Both the position numbers and the translations under genes were made by a program. The notes beneath the pieces are model-generated. The model searched no databases, was not told the DNA's origin, and saw nothing but the letters and a program-made list of their open reading frames with translations. Positions 1 through 9,829 of a stretch of 64,000 nt of DNA are shown piece by piece. Every line of letters starts with the position of its first letter. Positions within the stretch are counted from its first letter, which is position 1. Origin of the DNA: Auanema rhodensis (taxonomy: Eukaryota; Nematoda; Chromadorea; Rhabditida; Rhabditidae); assembly GCA_964057225.1 (NCBI GenBank), contig OZ059895.1, forward strand, positions 1,736,001-1,800,000, in the 5' to 3' direction.

Positions 1-4
1 ATTA

Positions 5-37
5 TTTTGAAATTTTTCGAAAAAATTTTTGTCAAAA
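5..37. repeat. AT-rich nested dyad, once per monomer
   Basis: TTTTGA (5-10) is complementary to TCAAAA (32-37). Inside it lies the perfect 12-bp palindrome TTTTTCGAAAAA (13-24), flanked by further A and T runs. Across the unit boundary, AAAAACAT (330-337) is also complementary to ATGTTTTT (37-44 of the next unit). The phased A and T tracts are of the kind known to bend DNA. The element recurs in essentially all 182 units; rare changes include C for T at 32675 and 35485 (ATTTCTGTC) and C for T at 60405. Listed here in unit 1 as representative. Function unknown. Confidence 0.8.
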
Positions 38-51
38 TGTTTTTAGAAGCA

Positions 52-79
52 ATGTTGAGTGTACATGGAAACTCAACAT
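52..79. repeat. 28-bp inverted repeat with 9-bp arms, once per monomer
   Basis: ATGTTGAGT (52-60) and ACTCAACAT (71-79) are perfect reverse complements around the 10-base spacer GTACATGGAA. Recurring variants fall mostly in the spacer: G68A (CATGAAAAC) and A70G (CATGGAGAC). Arm changes are rare, for example GATTGTAC near 55875. An alternative pairing, GTGTA (59-63) with TACAC (79-83), overlaps it. Given in unit 1; it recurs every 351 bp. It could be a cruciform or a dimeric protein-binding site; nothing in the sequence decides. Confidence 0.85.
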
Positions 80-162
80 ACACTAATGCATCATTTTTCA
101 AACAATCATAACTAATTTGTGTATTAAGCGTTTCTCGATGTAGTATAGTGCATTCGATGCGG

Positions 163-213
163 ATTTTTAAGCTGCGTCGATCTGTGTTATCAGATTTGCG
201 CTAGCTTAAAAAT
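163..213. repeat. Long imperfect stem-loop (51 nt), once per monomer
   Basis: ATTTTTAAGCTGCG (163-176) pairs with CGC-T-AGCTTAAAAAT (199-213), giving 14 bp with one bulged T at 202. Continuing inward, a 3x3 internal loop (TCG/TTG) leads to ATCTG (180-184) paired with CAGAT (191-195) around the loop TGTTAT. It is the strongest fold in the monomer on either strand. Subfamily C has G at 169 (a G-U wobble in RNA, a mismatch in DNA). Subfamily B has A at 204, which breaks the C172-G204 pair, together with G at 177. Listed in unit 1; it recurs every 351 bp. Confidence 0.85.
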
Positions 214-221
214 GCACCGAG

Positions 222-252
222 ATATCAACTGATATATGTTCACACTTATATC
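222..252. repeat. Two overlapping, mutually exclusive hairpins, once per monomer
   Basis: ATATCA (222-227) and TGATAT (230-235) form a 6-bp dyad with a 2-base spacer. GATATAAG (231-238 in the consensus) and CTTATATC (245-252) form a perfect 8-bp dyad around TTCACA. Both use the segment 231-235, so only one can form at a time. Unit 1 itself carries T at 237, disrupting one pair; almost every other unit has the perfect form. Function unknown. Confidence 0.8.
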
Positions 253-2106
253 CTCGATTTTCACCCTGAAGAATTAATTTTTTCGTTGAATAACATTGTC
301 CATCGTCTTTGCCTTGAAAAATGGAATCTAAAAACATCTACTTTTTGCTAAATTATTTTGAAATTTTTCGAAAAAATTTTTGTCAAAATGTTTTTGGAAG
401 CAATGTTGAGTGTACATGGAAACTCAACATACACTAATGCATCATTTTTCAAACAATCATAACTAATTTGTGTATTAAGCGTTTCTCAATGTAGTACAGT
501 GCATTCGATGCGGATTTTTAAGCTGCGGCGATCTGTGTTATCAGATTTGCGCTAACTTAAAAATGCACCGAGATATCAACTGATATAAGTTCACACTTAT
601 ATCCTCGATTTTCATCCTGAAGAATTAATTTTTTCGTTGAATAACATTGTCCATCGTCTTTGCCTTGAAAAATGGAATCTAAAAACATCTACTTTTTGCT
701 AAATTATTTTGAAATTTTTCGAAAAAATTTTTGTCAAAATGTTTTTGGAAGCAATGTTGAGTGTACATGGAGACTCAACATACACTAATGCATCATTTTT
801 CAAACAATCATAACTAATTTTTGTATCAAGCGTTTCTCGATGTAGTATAGTGCATTCGATGCGGATTTTTAAGCTGCGTCGATCTGTGTTATCAGATTTG
901 CGCTAGCTTAAAAATGCACCGAGATATCAACTGATATAAGTTCACACTTATATCCTCGATTTTCACCCTGAAGAATTGATTTTTTCGTTGAATAACATTG
1001 TCCATCGTCTTTGCCTTGAAAAATGGAATCTAAAAACATCTACTTTTTGCTAAATTATTTTGAAATTTTTCGAAAAAATTTTTGTCAAAATGTTTTTGGA
1101 AGCAATGTTGAGTGTACATGGAAACTCAACATACACTAATGCATCATTTTTCAAACAATCATAACTAATTTGTGTATTAAGCGTTTCTCAATGTAGTACA
1201 GTGCATTCGATGCGGATTTTTAAGCTGCGGCGATCTGTGTTATCAGATTTGCGCTAACTTAAAAATGCACCGAGATATCAACTGATATAAGTTCACACTT
1301 ATATCCTCGATTTTCATCCTGAAGAATTAATTTTTTCGTTGAATAACATTGTCCATCGTCTTTGCCTTGAAAAATGGAATCTAAAAACATCTACTTTTTG
1401 CTAAATTATTTTGAAATTTTTCGAAAAAATTTTTGTCAAAATGTTTTTGGAAGCAATGTTGAGTGTACATGGAAACTCAACATACACTAATGCATCATTT
1501 TTCAAACAATCATAACTAATTTGTGTATTAAGCGTTTCTCAATGTAGTATAGTGCATTCGATGCGGATTTTTAAGCTGCGTCGATCTGTGTTATCAGATT
1601 TGCGCTAGCTTAAAAATGCACCGAGATATCAACTGATATAAGTTCACACTTATATCCTCGATTTTCACCCTGAAGAATTAATTTTTTCGTTGAATAACAT
1701 TGTCCATCGTCTTTGCCTTCAAAAATGGAATCTAAAAACATCTACGTTTTGCTAAATTATTTTGAAATTTTTCGAAAAAATTTTTGTCAAAATGTTTTTG
1801 GAAGCAATGTTGAGTGTACATGGAAACTCAACATACACTAATGCATCATTTTTCAAACAATCATAACTTATTTGTGTATTAAGCGTTTCTCAATGTAGTA
1901 TAGTGCATTCGATGCGGATTTTTAAGCTGCGTCGATCTGTGTTATCAGATTCGCGCTAGCTTAAAAATGCACCGAGATATCAACTGATATAAGTTCACAC
2001 TTATATCCTCGATTTTCACCCTGAAGAATTAATTTTTTCGTTGAATAACATTGTCCATCGTCTTTGCCTTGAAAAATGGAATCTAAAAACATCTACTTTT
2101 TGCTAA

Positions 2107-3861
2107 ATTATTTTGAAATTTTTCGAAAAAATTTTTGTCAAAATGTTTTTAGAAGCAATGTTGAGTGTACATGGAAACTCAACATACACTAATGCATCAT
2201 TTTTCAAACAATCATAACTAATTTGTGTATTAAGCGTTTCTCGATGTAGTATAGTGCATTCGATGCGGATTTTTAAGCTGCGTCGATCTGTGTTATCAGA
2301 TTTGCGCTAGCTTAAAAATGCACCGAGATATCAACTGATATATGTTCACACTTATATCCTCGATTTTCACCCTGAAGAATTAATTTTTTCGTTGAATAAC
2401 ATTGTCCATCGTCTTTGCCTTGAAAAATGGAATCTAAAAACATCTACTTTTTGCTAAATTATTTTGAAATTTTTCGAAAAAATTTTTGTCAAAATGTTTT
2501 TGGAAGCAATGTTGAGTGTACATGGAAACTCAACATACACTAATGCATCATTTTTCAAACAATCATAACTAATTTGTGTATTAAGCGTTTCTCAATGTAG
2601 TACAGTGCATTCGATGCGGATTTTTAAGCTGCGGCGATCTGTGTTATCAGATTTGCGCTAACTTAAAAATGCACCGAGATATCAACTGATATAAGTTCAC
2701 ACTTATATCCTCGATTTTCATCCTGAAGAATTAATTTTTTCGTTGAATAACATTGTCCATCGTCTTTGCCTTGAAAAATGGAATCTAAAAACATCTACTT
2801 TTTGCTAAATTATTTTGAAATTTTTCGAAAAAATTTTTGTCAAAATGTTTTTGGAAGCAATGTTGAGTGTACATGGAGACTCAACATACACTAATGCATC
2901 ATTTTTCAAACAATCATAACTAATTTTTGTATCAAGCGTTTCTCGATGTAGTATAGTGCATTCGATGCGGATTTTTAAGCTGCGTCGATCTGTGTTATCA
3001 GATTTGCGCTAGCTTAAAAATGCACCGAGATATCAACTGATATAAGTTCACACTTATATCCTCGATTTTCACCCTGAAGAATTGATTTTTTCGTTGAATA
3101 ACATTGTCCATCGTCTTTGCCTTGAAAAATGGAATCTAAAAACATCTACTTTTTGCTAAATTATTTTGAAATTTTTCGAAAAAATTTTTGTCAAAATGTT
3201 TTTGGAAGCAATGTTGAGTGTACATGGAAACTCAACATACACTAATGCATCATTTTTCAAACAATCATAACTAATTTGTGTATTAAGCGTTTCTCAATGT
3301 AGTACAGTGCATTCGATGCGGATTTTTAAGCTGCGGCGATCTGTGTTATCAGATTTGCGCTAACTTAAAAATGCACCGAGATATCAACTGATATAAGTTC
3401 ACACTTATATCCTCGATTTTCATCCTGAAGAATTAATTTTTTCGTTGAATAACATTGTCCATCGTCTTTGCCTTGAAAAATGGAATCTAAAAACATCTAC
3501 TTTTTGCTAAATTATTTTGAAATTTTTCGAAAAAATTTTTGTCAAAATGTTTTTGGAAGCAATGTTGAGTGTACATGGAAACTCAACATACACTAATGCA
3601 TCATTTTTCAAACAATCATAACTAATTTGTGTATTAAGCGTTTCTCAATGTAGTATAGTGCATTCGATGCGGATTTTTAAGCTGCGTCGATCTGTGTTAT
3701 CAGATTTGCGCTAGCTTAAAAATGCACCGAGATATCAACTGATATAAGTTCACACTTATATCCTCGATTTTCACCCTGAAGAATTAATTTTTTCGTTGAA
3801 TAACATTGTCTATCGTCTTTGCCTTGAAAAATGGAATCTAAAAACATCTACTTTTTGCTAA
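2107..3861 (+). repeat. Higher-order repeat, six-unit period, copy 2 (units 7-11)
   Basis: Same unit order and markers as 1-1755. Unit 11 differs by GTCTATCG. The following units 12 (CATGGAGAC, like unit 3) and 13 (ATTCGCG, like unit 6) look like a scrambled continuation, so the six-unit periodicity decays by about 4564. Confidence 0.85.
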
Positions 3862-4213
3862 ATTATTTTAAAATTTTTCGAAAAAATTTTTTGTCAAAAT
3901 GTTTTTGGAAGCAATGTTGAGTGTACATGGAGACTCAACATACACTAATGCATCATTTTTCAAACAATCATAACTAATTTTTGTATCAAGCGTTTCTCGA
4001 TGTAGTATAGTGCATTCGATGCGGATTTTTAAGCTGCGTCGATCTGTGTTATCAGATTTGCGCTAGCTTAAAAATGCACCGAGATATCAACTGATATAAG
4101 TTCACACTTATATCCTCGATTTTCACCCTGAAGAATTAATTTTTTCGTTGAATAACATTGTCCATCGTCTTTGCCTTGAAAAATGGAATCTAAAAACATC
4201 TACTTTTTGCTAA
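3862..4213 (+). repeat. 352-bp monomer with a T-run insertion (unit 12)
   Basis: One extra T lengthens the run at 3887-3892 to six. The unit also has TTTTAAAATT instead of TTTTGAAATT near 3869. It carries the CATGGAGAC marker of units 3 and 9, so it derives from that lineage. I did not see this insertion elsewhere in the window. Confidence 0.85.
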
Positions 4214-4564
4214 ATTATTTTGAAATTTTTCGAAAAAATTTTTGTCAAAATGTTTTTGGAAGCAATGTTGAGTGTACATGGAAACTCAACATACACTAAT
4301 GCATCATTTTTCAAACAATCATAACTAATTTGTTTATTAAGCGTTTCTCAATGTAGTATAGTGCATTCGATGCGGATTTTTAAGCTGCGTCGATCTGTGT
4401 TATCAGATTCGCGCTAGCTTAAAAATGCACCGAGATATCAACTGATATAAGTTCACACTTATATCCTCGATTTTCACCCTGAAGAATTAATTTTTTCGTT
4501 GAATAACATTGTCCATCGTCTTTGCCTTGAAAAATGGAATCTAAAAACATCTACTTTTTGCTAA

Positions 4565-6319
4565 ATTATTTTGAAATTTTTCGAAAAAATTTTTGTCAAA
4601 ATGTTTTTGGAAGCAATGTTGAGTGTACATGGAAACTCAACATACACTAATGCATCATTTTTCAAACGATCATAACTAATTTTTGTATCAAGCGTTTTTC
4701 GATGTAGTATAGTGCATTCGATGCGGATTTTTAAGCTGCGTCGATCTGTGTTATCAGATTTGCGCTAGCTTAAAAATGCACCGAGATATCAACTGATATA
4801 AGTTCACACTTATATCCTCGATTTTCACCCTGAAGAATTAATTTTTTCGTTGAATAACATTGTCCATCGTCTTTGCCTTGAAAAATGGAATCTAAAAACA
4901 TCTACTTTTTGCTAAATTATTTTGAAATTTTTCGAAAAAATTTTTGTCAAAATGTTTTTGGAAGCAATGTTGAGTGTACATGGAAACTCAACATACACTA
5001 ATGCATCATTTTTCAAACGATCATAACTAATTTTTGTATCAAGCGTTTCTCGATGTAGTATAGTGCATTCGATGCGGATTTTTAAGCTGCGTCGATCTGT
5101 GTTATCAGATTTGCGCTAGCTTAAAAATGCACCTAGATATCAACTGATATAAGTTCACACTTATATCCTCGATTTTCACCCTGAAGAATTAATTTTTTCG
5201 TTGAATAACATTGTCCATCGTCTTTGCCTTGAAAAATGGAATCTAAAAACATCTACTTTTTGCTAAATTATTTTGAAATTTTTCGAAAAAATTTTTGTCA
5301 AAATGTTTTTGGAAGCAATGTTGAGTGTACATGGAAACTCAACATACACTAATGCATCATTTTTCAAACAATCATAACTAATTTGTGTATTAAGCGTTTC
5401 TCAATGTAGTATAGTGCATTCGATGCGGATTTTTAAGCTGCGGCGATCTGTGTTATCAGATTTGCGCTAACTTAAAAATGCACCGAGATATCAACTGATA
5501 TAAGTTCACACATATATCCTCGATTTTCACCCTGAAGAATTAATTTTTTCGTTGAATAACATTGTCCATCGTCTTTGCCTTGAAAAATGGAATCTAAAAA
5601 CATCTACTTTTTGCTAAATTATTTTGAAATTTTTCGAAAAAATTTTTGTCAAAATGTTTTTGGAAGCAATGTTGAGTGTACATGGAAACTCAACATACAC
5701 TAATGCATCATTTTTCAAACAATCATAACTAATTTGTGTATTAAGCGTTTCTCAATGTAGTATAGTGCATTCGATGCGGATTTTTAAGCTGCGTCGATCT
5801 GTGTTATCAGATTTGCGCTAGCTTAAAAATGCACCGAGATATCAACTGATATAAGTTCACACTTATATCCTCGATTTTCACCCTGAAGAATTAATTTTTT
5901 CGTTGAATAACATTGTCCATCGTCTTTGCCTTGAAAAATGGAATCTAAAAACATCTACTTTTTGCTAAATTATTTTGAAATTTTTCGAAAAAATTTTTGT
6001 CAAAATGTTTTTAGAAGCAATGTTGAGTGTACATGGAAACTCAACATACACTAATGCATCATTTTTCAAACAATCATAACTAATTTGTGTATTAAGCGTT
6101 TCTCAATGTAGTATAGTGCTTTCGATGCGGATTTTTAAGCTGCGTCGATCTGTGTTATCAGATTTGCGCTAGCTTAAAAATGCACCGAGATATCAACTGA
6201 TATAAGTTCACACTTATATCCTCGATTTTCACCCTGAAGAATTAATTTTTTCGTTGAATAACATCGTCCATCGTTTTTGCCTTAAAAAATGGAATCTAAA
6301 AACATCTACTTTTTGCTAA
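4565..6319 (+). repeat. Five-unit higher-order repeat, copy 1 (units 14-18)
   Basis: The 1,755-bp block has the unit order: GTTTTTCGATG unit; CACCTAGATAT unit; subfamily B unit (GGCG/TAAC); AAACAATC unit; and a unit with A at 45, GTGCTTTCG, CATCGTCC and ATCGTTTTT. The B unit at 5267 has a private CACACATATA change. The same order recurs twice downstream without interruption. Confidence 0.9.
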
Positions 6320-8074
6320 ATTATTTTGAAATTTTTCGAAAAAATTTTTGTCAAAATGTTTTTGGAAGCAATGTTGAGTGTACATGGAAACTCAACATAC
6401 ACTAATGCATCATTTTTCAAACGATCATAACTAATTTTTGTATCAAGCGTTTTTCGATGTAGTATAGTGCATTCGATGCGGATTTTTAAGCTGCGTCGAT
6501 CTGTGTTATCAGATTTGCGCTAGCTTAAAAATGCACCGAGATATCAACTGATATAAGTTCACACTTATATCCTCGATTTTCACCCTGAAGAATTAATTTT
6601 TTCGTTGAATAACATTGTCCATCGTCTTTGCCTTGAAAAATGGAATCTAAAAACATCTACTTTTTGCTAAATTATTTTGAAATTTTTCGAAAAAATTTTT
6701 GTCAAAATGTTTTTGGAAGCAATGTTGAGTGTACATGGAAACTCAACATACACTAATGCATCATTTTTCAAACGATCATAACTAATTTTTGTATCAAGCG
6801 TTTCTCGATGTAGTATAGTGCATTCGATGCGGATTTTTAAGCTGCGTCGATCTGTGTTATCAGATTTGCGCTAGCTTAAAAATGCACCTAGATATCAACT
6901 GATATAAGTTCACACTTATATCCTCGATTTTCACCCTGAAGAATTAATTTTTTCGTTGAATAACATTGTCCATCGTCTTTGCCTTGAAAAATGGAATCTA
7001 AAAACATCTACTTTTTGCTAAATTATTTTGAAATTTTTCGAAAAAATTTTTGTCAAAATGTTTTTGGAAGCAATGTTGAGTGTACATGGAAACTCAACAT
7101 ACACTAATGCATCATTTTTCAAACAATCATAACTAATTTGTGTATTAAGCGTTTCTCAATGTAGTATAGTGCATTCGATGCGGATTTTTAAGCTGCGGCG
7201 ATCTGTGTTATCAGATTTGCGCTAACTTAAAAATGCACCGAGATATCAACTGATATAAGTTCACACTTATATCCTCGATTTTCACCCTGAAGAATTAATT
7301 TTTTCGTTGAATAACATTGTCCATCGTCTTTGCCTTGAAAAATGGAATCTAAAAACATCTACTTTTTGCTAAATTATTCTGAAATTTTTCGAAAAAATTT
7401 TTGTCAAAATGTTTTTGGAAGCAATGTTGAGTGTACATGGAAACTCAACATACACTAATGCATCATTTTTCAAACAATCATAACTAATTTGTGTATTAAG
7501 CGTTTCTCAATGTAGTATAGTGCATTCGATGCGGATTTTTAAGCTGCGTCGATCTGTGTTATCAGATTTGCGCTAGCTTAAAAATGCACCGAGATATCAA
7601 CTGATATAAGTTCACACTTATATCCTCGATTTTCACCCTGAAGAATTAATTTTTTCGTTGAATAACATTGTCCATCGTCTTTGCCTTGAAAAATGGAATC
7701 TAAAAACATCTACTTTTTGCTAAATTATTTTGAAATTTTTCGAAAAAATTTTTGTCAAAATGTTTTTAGAAGCAATGTTGAGTGTACATGGAAACTCAAC
7801 ATACACTAATGCATCATTTTTCAAACAATCATAACTAATTTGTGTATTAAGCGTTTCTCAATGTAGTATAGTGCTTTCGATGCGGATTTTTAAGCTGCGT
7901 CGATCTGTGTTATCAGATTTGCGCTAGCTTAAAAATGCACCGAGATATCAACTGATATAAGTTCACACTTATATCCTCGATTTTCACCCTGAAGAATTAA
8001 TTTTTTCGTTGAATAACATCGTCCATCGTTTTTGCCTTAAAAAATGGAATCTAAAAACATCTACTTTTTGCTAA
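6320..8074 (+). repeat. Five-unit higher-order repeat, copy 2 (units 19-23)
   Basis: Same five-unit order and marker bases as the preceding 1,755 bp, including GTGCTTTCG and CCTTAAAAAATGG in its last unit. A private C occurs in ATTATTCTG (7380). Direct tandem placement points to unequal exchange or replication-based amplification of a five-unit block. Confidence 0.9.
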
Positions 8075-9829
8075 ATTATTTTGAAATTTTTCGAAAAAAT
8101 TTTTGTCAAAATGTTTTTGGAAGCAATGTTGAGTGTACATGGAAACTCAACATACACTAATGCATCATTTTTCAAACGATCATAACTAATTTTTGTATCA
8201 AGCGTTTTTCGATGTAGTATAGGGCATTCGATGCGGATTTTTAAGCTGCGTCGATCTGTGTTATCAGATTTGCGCTAGCTTAAAAATGCACCGAGATATC
8301 AACTGATATAAGTTCACACTTATATCCTCGATTTTCACCCTGAAGAATTAATTTTTTCGTTGAATAACATTGTCCATCGTCTTTGCCTTGAAAAATGGAA
8401 TCTAAAAACATCTACTTTTTGCTAAATTATTTTGAAATTTTTCGAAAAAATTTTTGTCAAAATGTTTTTGGAAGCAATGTTGAGTGTACATGGAAACTCA
8501 ACATACACTAATGCATCATTTTTCAAACGATCATAACTAATTTTTGTATCAAGCGTTTCTCGATGTAGTATAGTGCATTCGATGCGGATTTTTAAGCTGC
8601 GTCGATCTGTGTTATCAGATTTGCGCTAGCTTAAAAATGCACCTAGATATCAACTGATATAAGTTCACACTTATATCCTCGATTTTCACCCTGAAGAATT
8701 AATTTTTTCGTTGAATAACATTGTCCATCGTCTTTGCCTTGAAAAATGGAATCTAAAAACATCTACTTTTTGCTAAATTATTTTGAAATTTTTCGAAAAA
8801 ATTTTTGTCAAAATGTTTTTGGAAGCAATGTTGAGTGTACATGGAAACTCAACATACACTAATGCATCATTTTTCAAACAATCATAACTAATTTGTGTAT
8901 TAAGCGTTTCTCAATGTAGTATAGTGCATTCGATGCGGATTTTTAAGCTGCGGCGATCTGTGTTATCAGATTTGCGCTAACTTAAAAATGCACCGAGATA
9001 TCAACTGATATAAGTTCACACTTATATCCTCGATTTTCACCCTGAAGAATTAATTTTTTCGTTGAATAACATTGTCCATCGTCTTTGCCTTGAAAAATGG
9101 AATCTAAAAACATCTACTTTTTGCTAAATTATTTTGAAATTTTTCGAAAAAATTTTTGTCAAAATGTTTTTGGAAGCAATGTTGAGTGTACATGGAAACT
9201 CAACATACACTAATGCATCATTTTTCAAACAATCATAACTAATTTGTGTATTAAGCGTTTCTCAATGTAGTATAGTGCATTCGATGCGGATTTTTAAGCT
9301 GCGTCGATCTGTGTTATCAGATTTGCGCTAGCTTAAAAATGCACCGAGATATCAACTGATATAAGTTCACACTTATATCCTCGATTTTCACCCTGAAGAA
9401 TTAATTTTTTCGTTGAATAACATTGTCCATCGTCTTTGCCTTGAAAAATGGAATCTAAAAACATCTACTTTTTGCTAAATTATTTTGAAATTTTTCGAAA
9501 AAATTTTTGTCAAAATGTTTTTAGAAGCAATGTTGAGTGTACATGGAAACTCAACATACACTAATGCATCATTTTTCAAACAATCATAACTAATTTGTGT
9601 ATTAAGCGTTTCTCAATGTAGTATAGTGCATTCGATGCGGATTTTTAAGCTGCGTCGATCTGTGTTATCAGATTTGCGCTAGCTTAAAAATGCACCGAGA
9701 TATCAACTGATATAAGTTCACACTTATATCCTCGATTTTCACCCTGAAGAATTAATTTTTTCGTTGAATAACATCGTCCATCGTTTTTGCCTTGAAAAAT
9801 GGAATCTAAAAACATCTACTTTTTGCTAA
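8075..9829 (+). repeat. Five-unit higher-order repeat, copy 3 (units 24-28)
   Basis: Third tandem copy. The first unit has a private ATAGGGCATT. The last unit has GTGCATTCG rather than GTGCTTTCG and CCTTGAAAAATGG rather than CCTTAAAAAATGG, while keeping A at 45 and ATCGTTTTT. These differences suggest the two upstream copies are closer to each other. Confidence 0.88.

Larger units (their letters stand above)
1..351 (+). repeat. Satellite monomer, reference unit 1
   Basis: First complete unit, used here as the coordinate system for all unit positions. It has 110 G+C of 351 (31%). In order it holds an A/T-tract palindrome (5-37), an inverted repeat with loop GTACATGGAA (52-79), ATGCAT (86-91), a GCAT-TCG-ATGC micro-dyad (150-160), a long stem-loop (163-213), GATATC (221-226), a second hairpin (231-252) and an A/T-rich tail. 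It belongs to an early subfamily with A at 45, AAACAATC at 101-107, TTTGTGTATT at 116-125 and G at 137. It carries T at 237 (GATATATG), shared only with unit 7 among those I checked, which weakens its 231-252 hairpin. All six reading frames contain stops. Confidence 0.95.
1..1755 (+). repeat. Higher-order repeat, six-unit period, copy 1 (units 1-5)
   Basis: Units 1-5 match units 7-11 in order at a spacing of 2,106 bp (6 x 351). Shared markers are T237 in unit 1, TAGTACAG plus CATCCTG in units 2 and 4, and CATGGAGAC plus GAATTGATT in unit 3. Unit 5 carries private changes (CCTTCAAAA and CTACGTTT near 1720-1747). The repeat may begin before the window. Confidence 0.85.

Noticed and set aside
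52-79. Terminator or transposon terminal inverted repeat
   Set aside because: The dyad has no following U-tract suited to a terminator and there is no element between paired copies or target-site duplication; it is simply part of each monomer.
200-226. GCTAGC and GATATC palindromes as regulatory sites
   Set aside because: Six-base palindromes are expected by chance; GCTAGC is lost in all subfamily B units (GCTAAC), so it is not under strict constraint.
231-240. TATA-like core promoter (GATATAAG) in each unit
   Set aside because: It is explained by the hairpin and by AT-rich composition; no initiator or other promoter element is placed consistently with it. Satellite transcription would need RNA data.
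281-297. CENP-B box
   Set aside because: TTTCGTTGAATAACATT matches the TTCG and central A of the mammalian box but lacks the essential CGGG half. Five of nine core bases is weak, and CENP-B itself is a mammalian protein.
266-325. Hammerhead ribozyme core, as found in some satellites
   Set aside because: CTGAAGA (266-272) fits the CUGANGA box and a GAAA follows, but about 40 bases lie between them with no helix II, and no suitable helices I and III are visible. The minus strand has CTGATAA, not CUGANGA.
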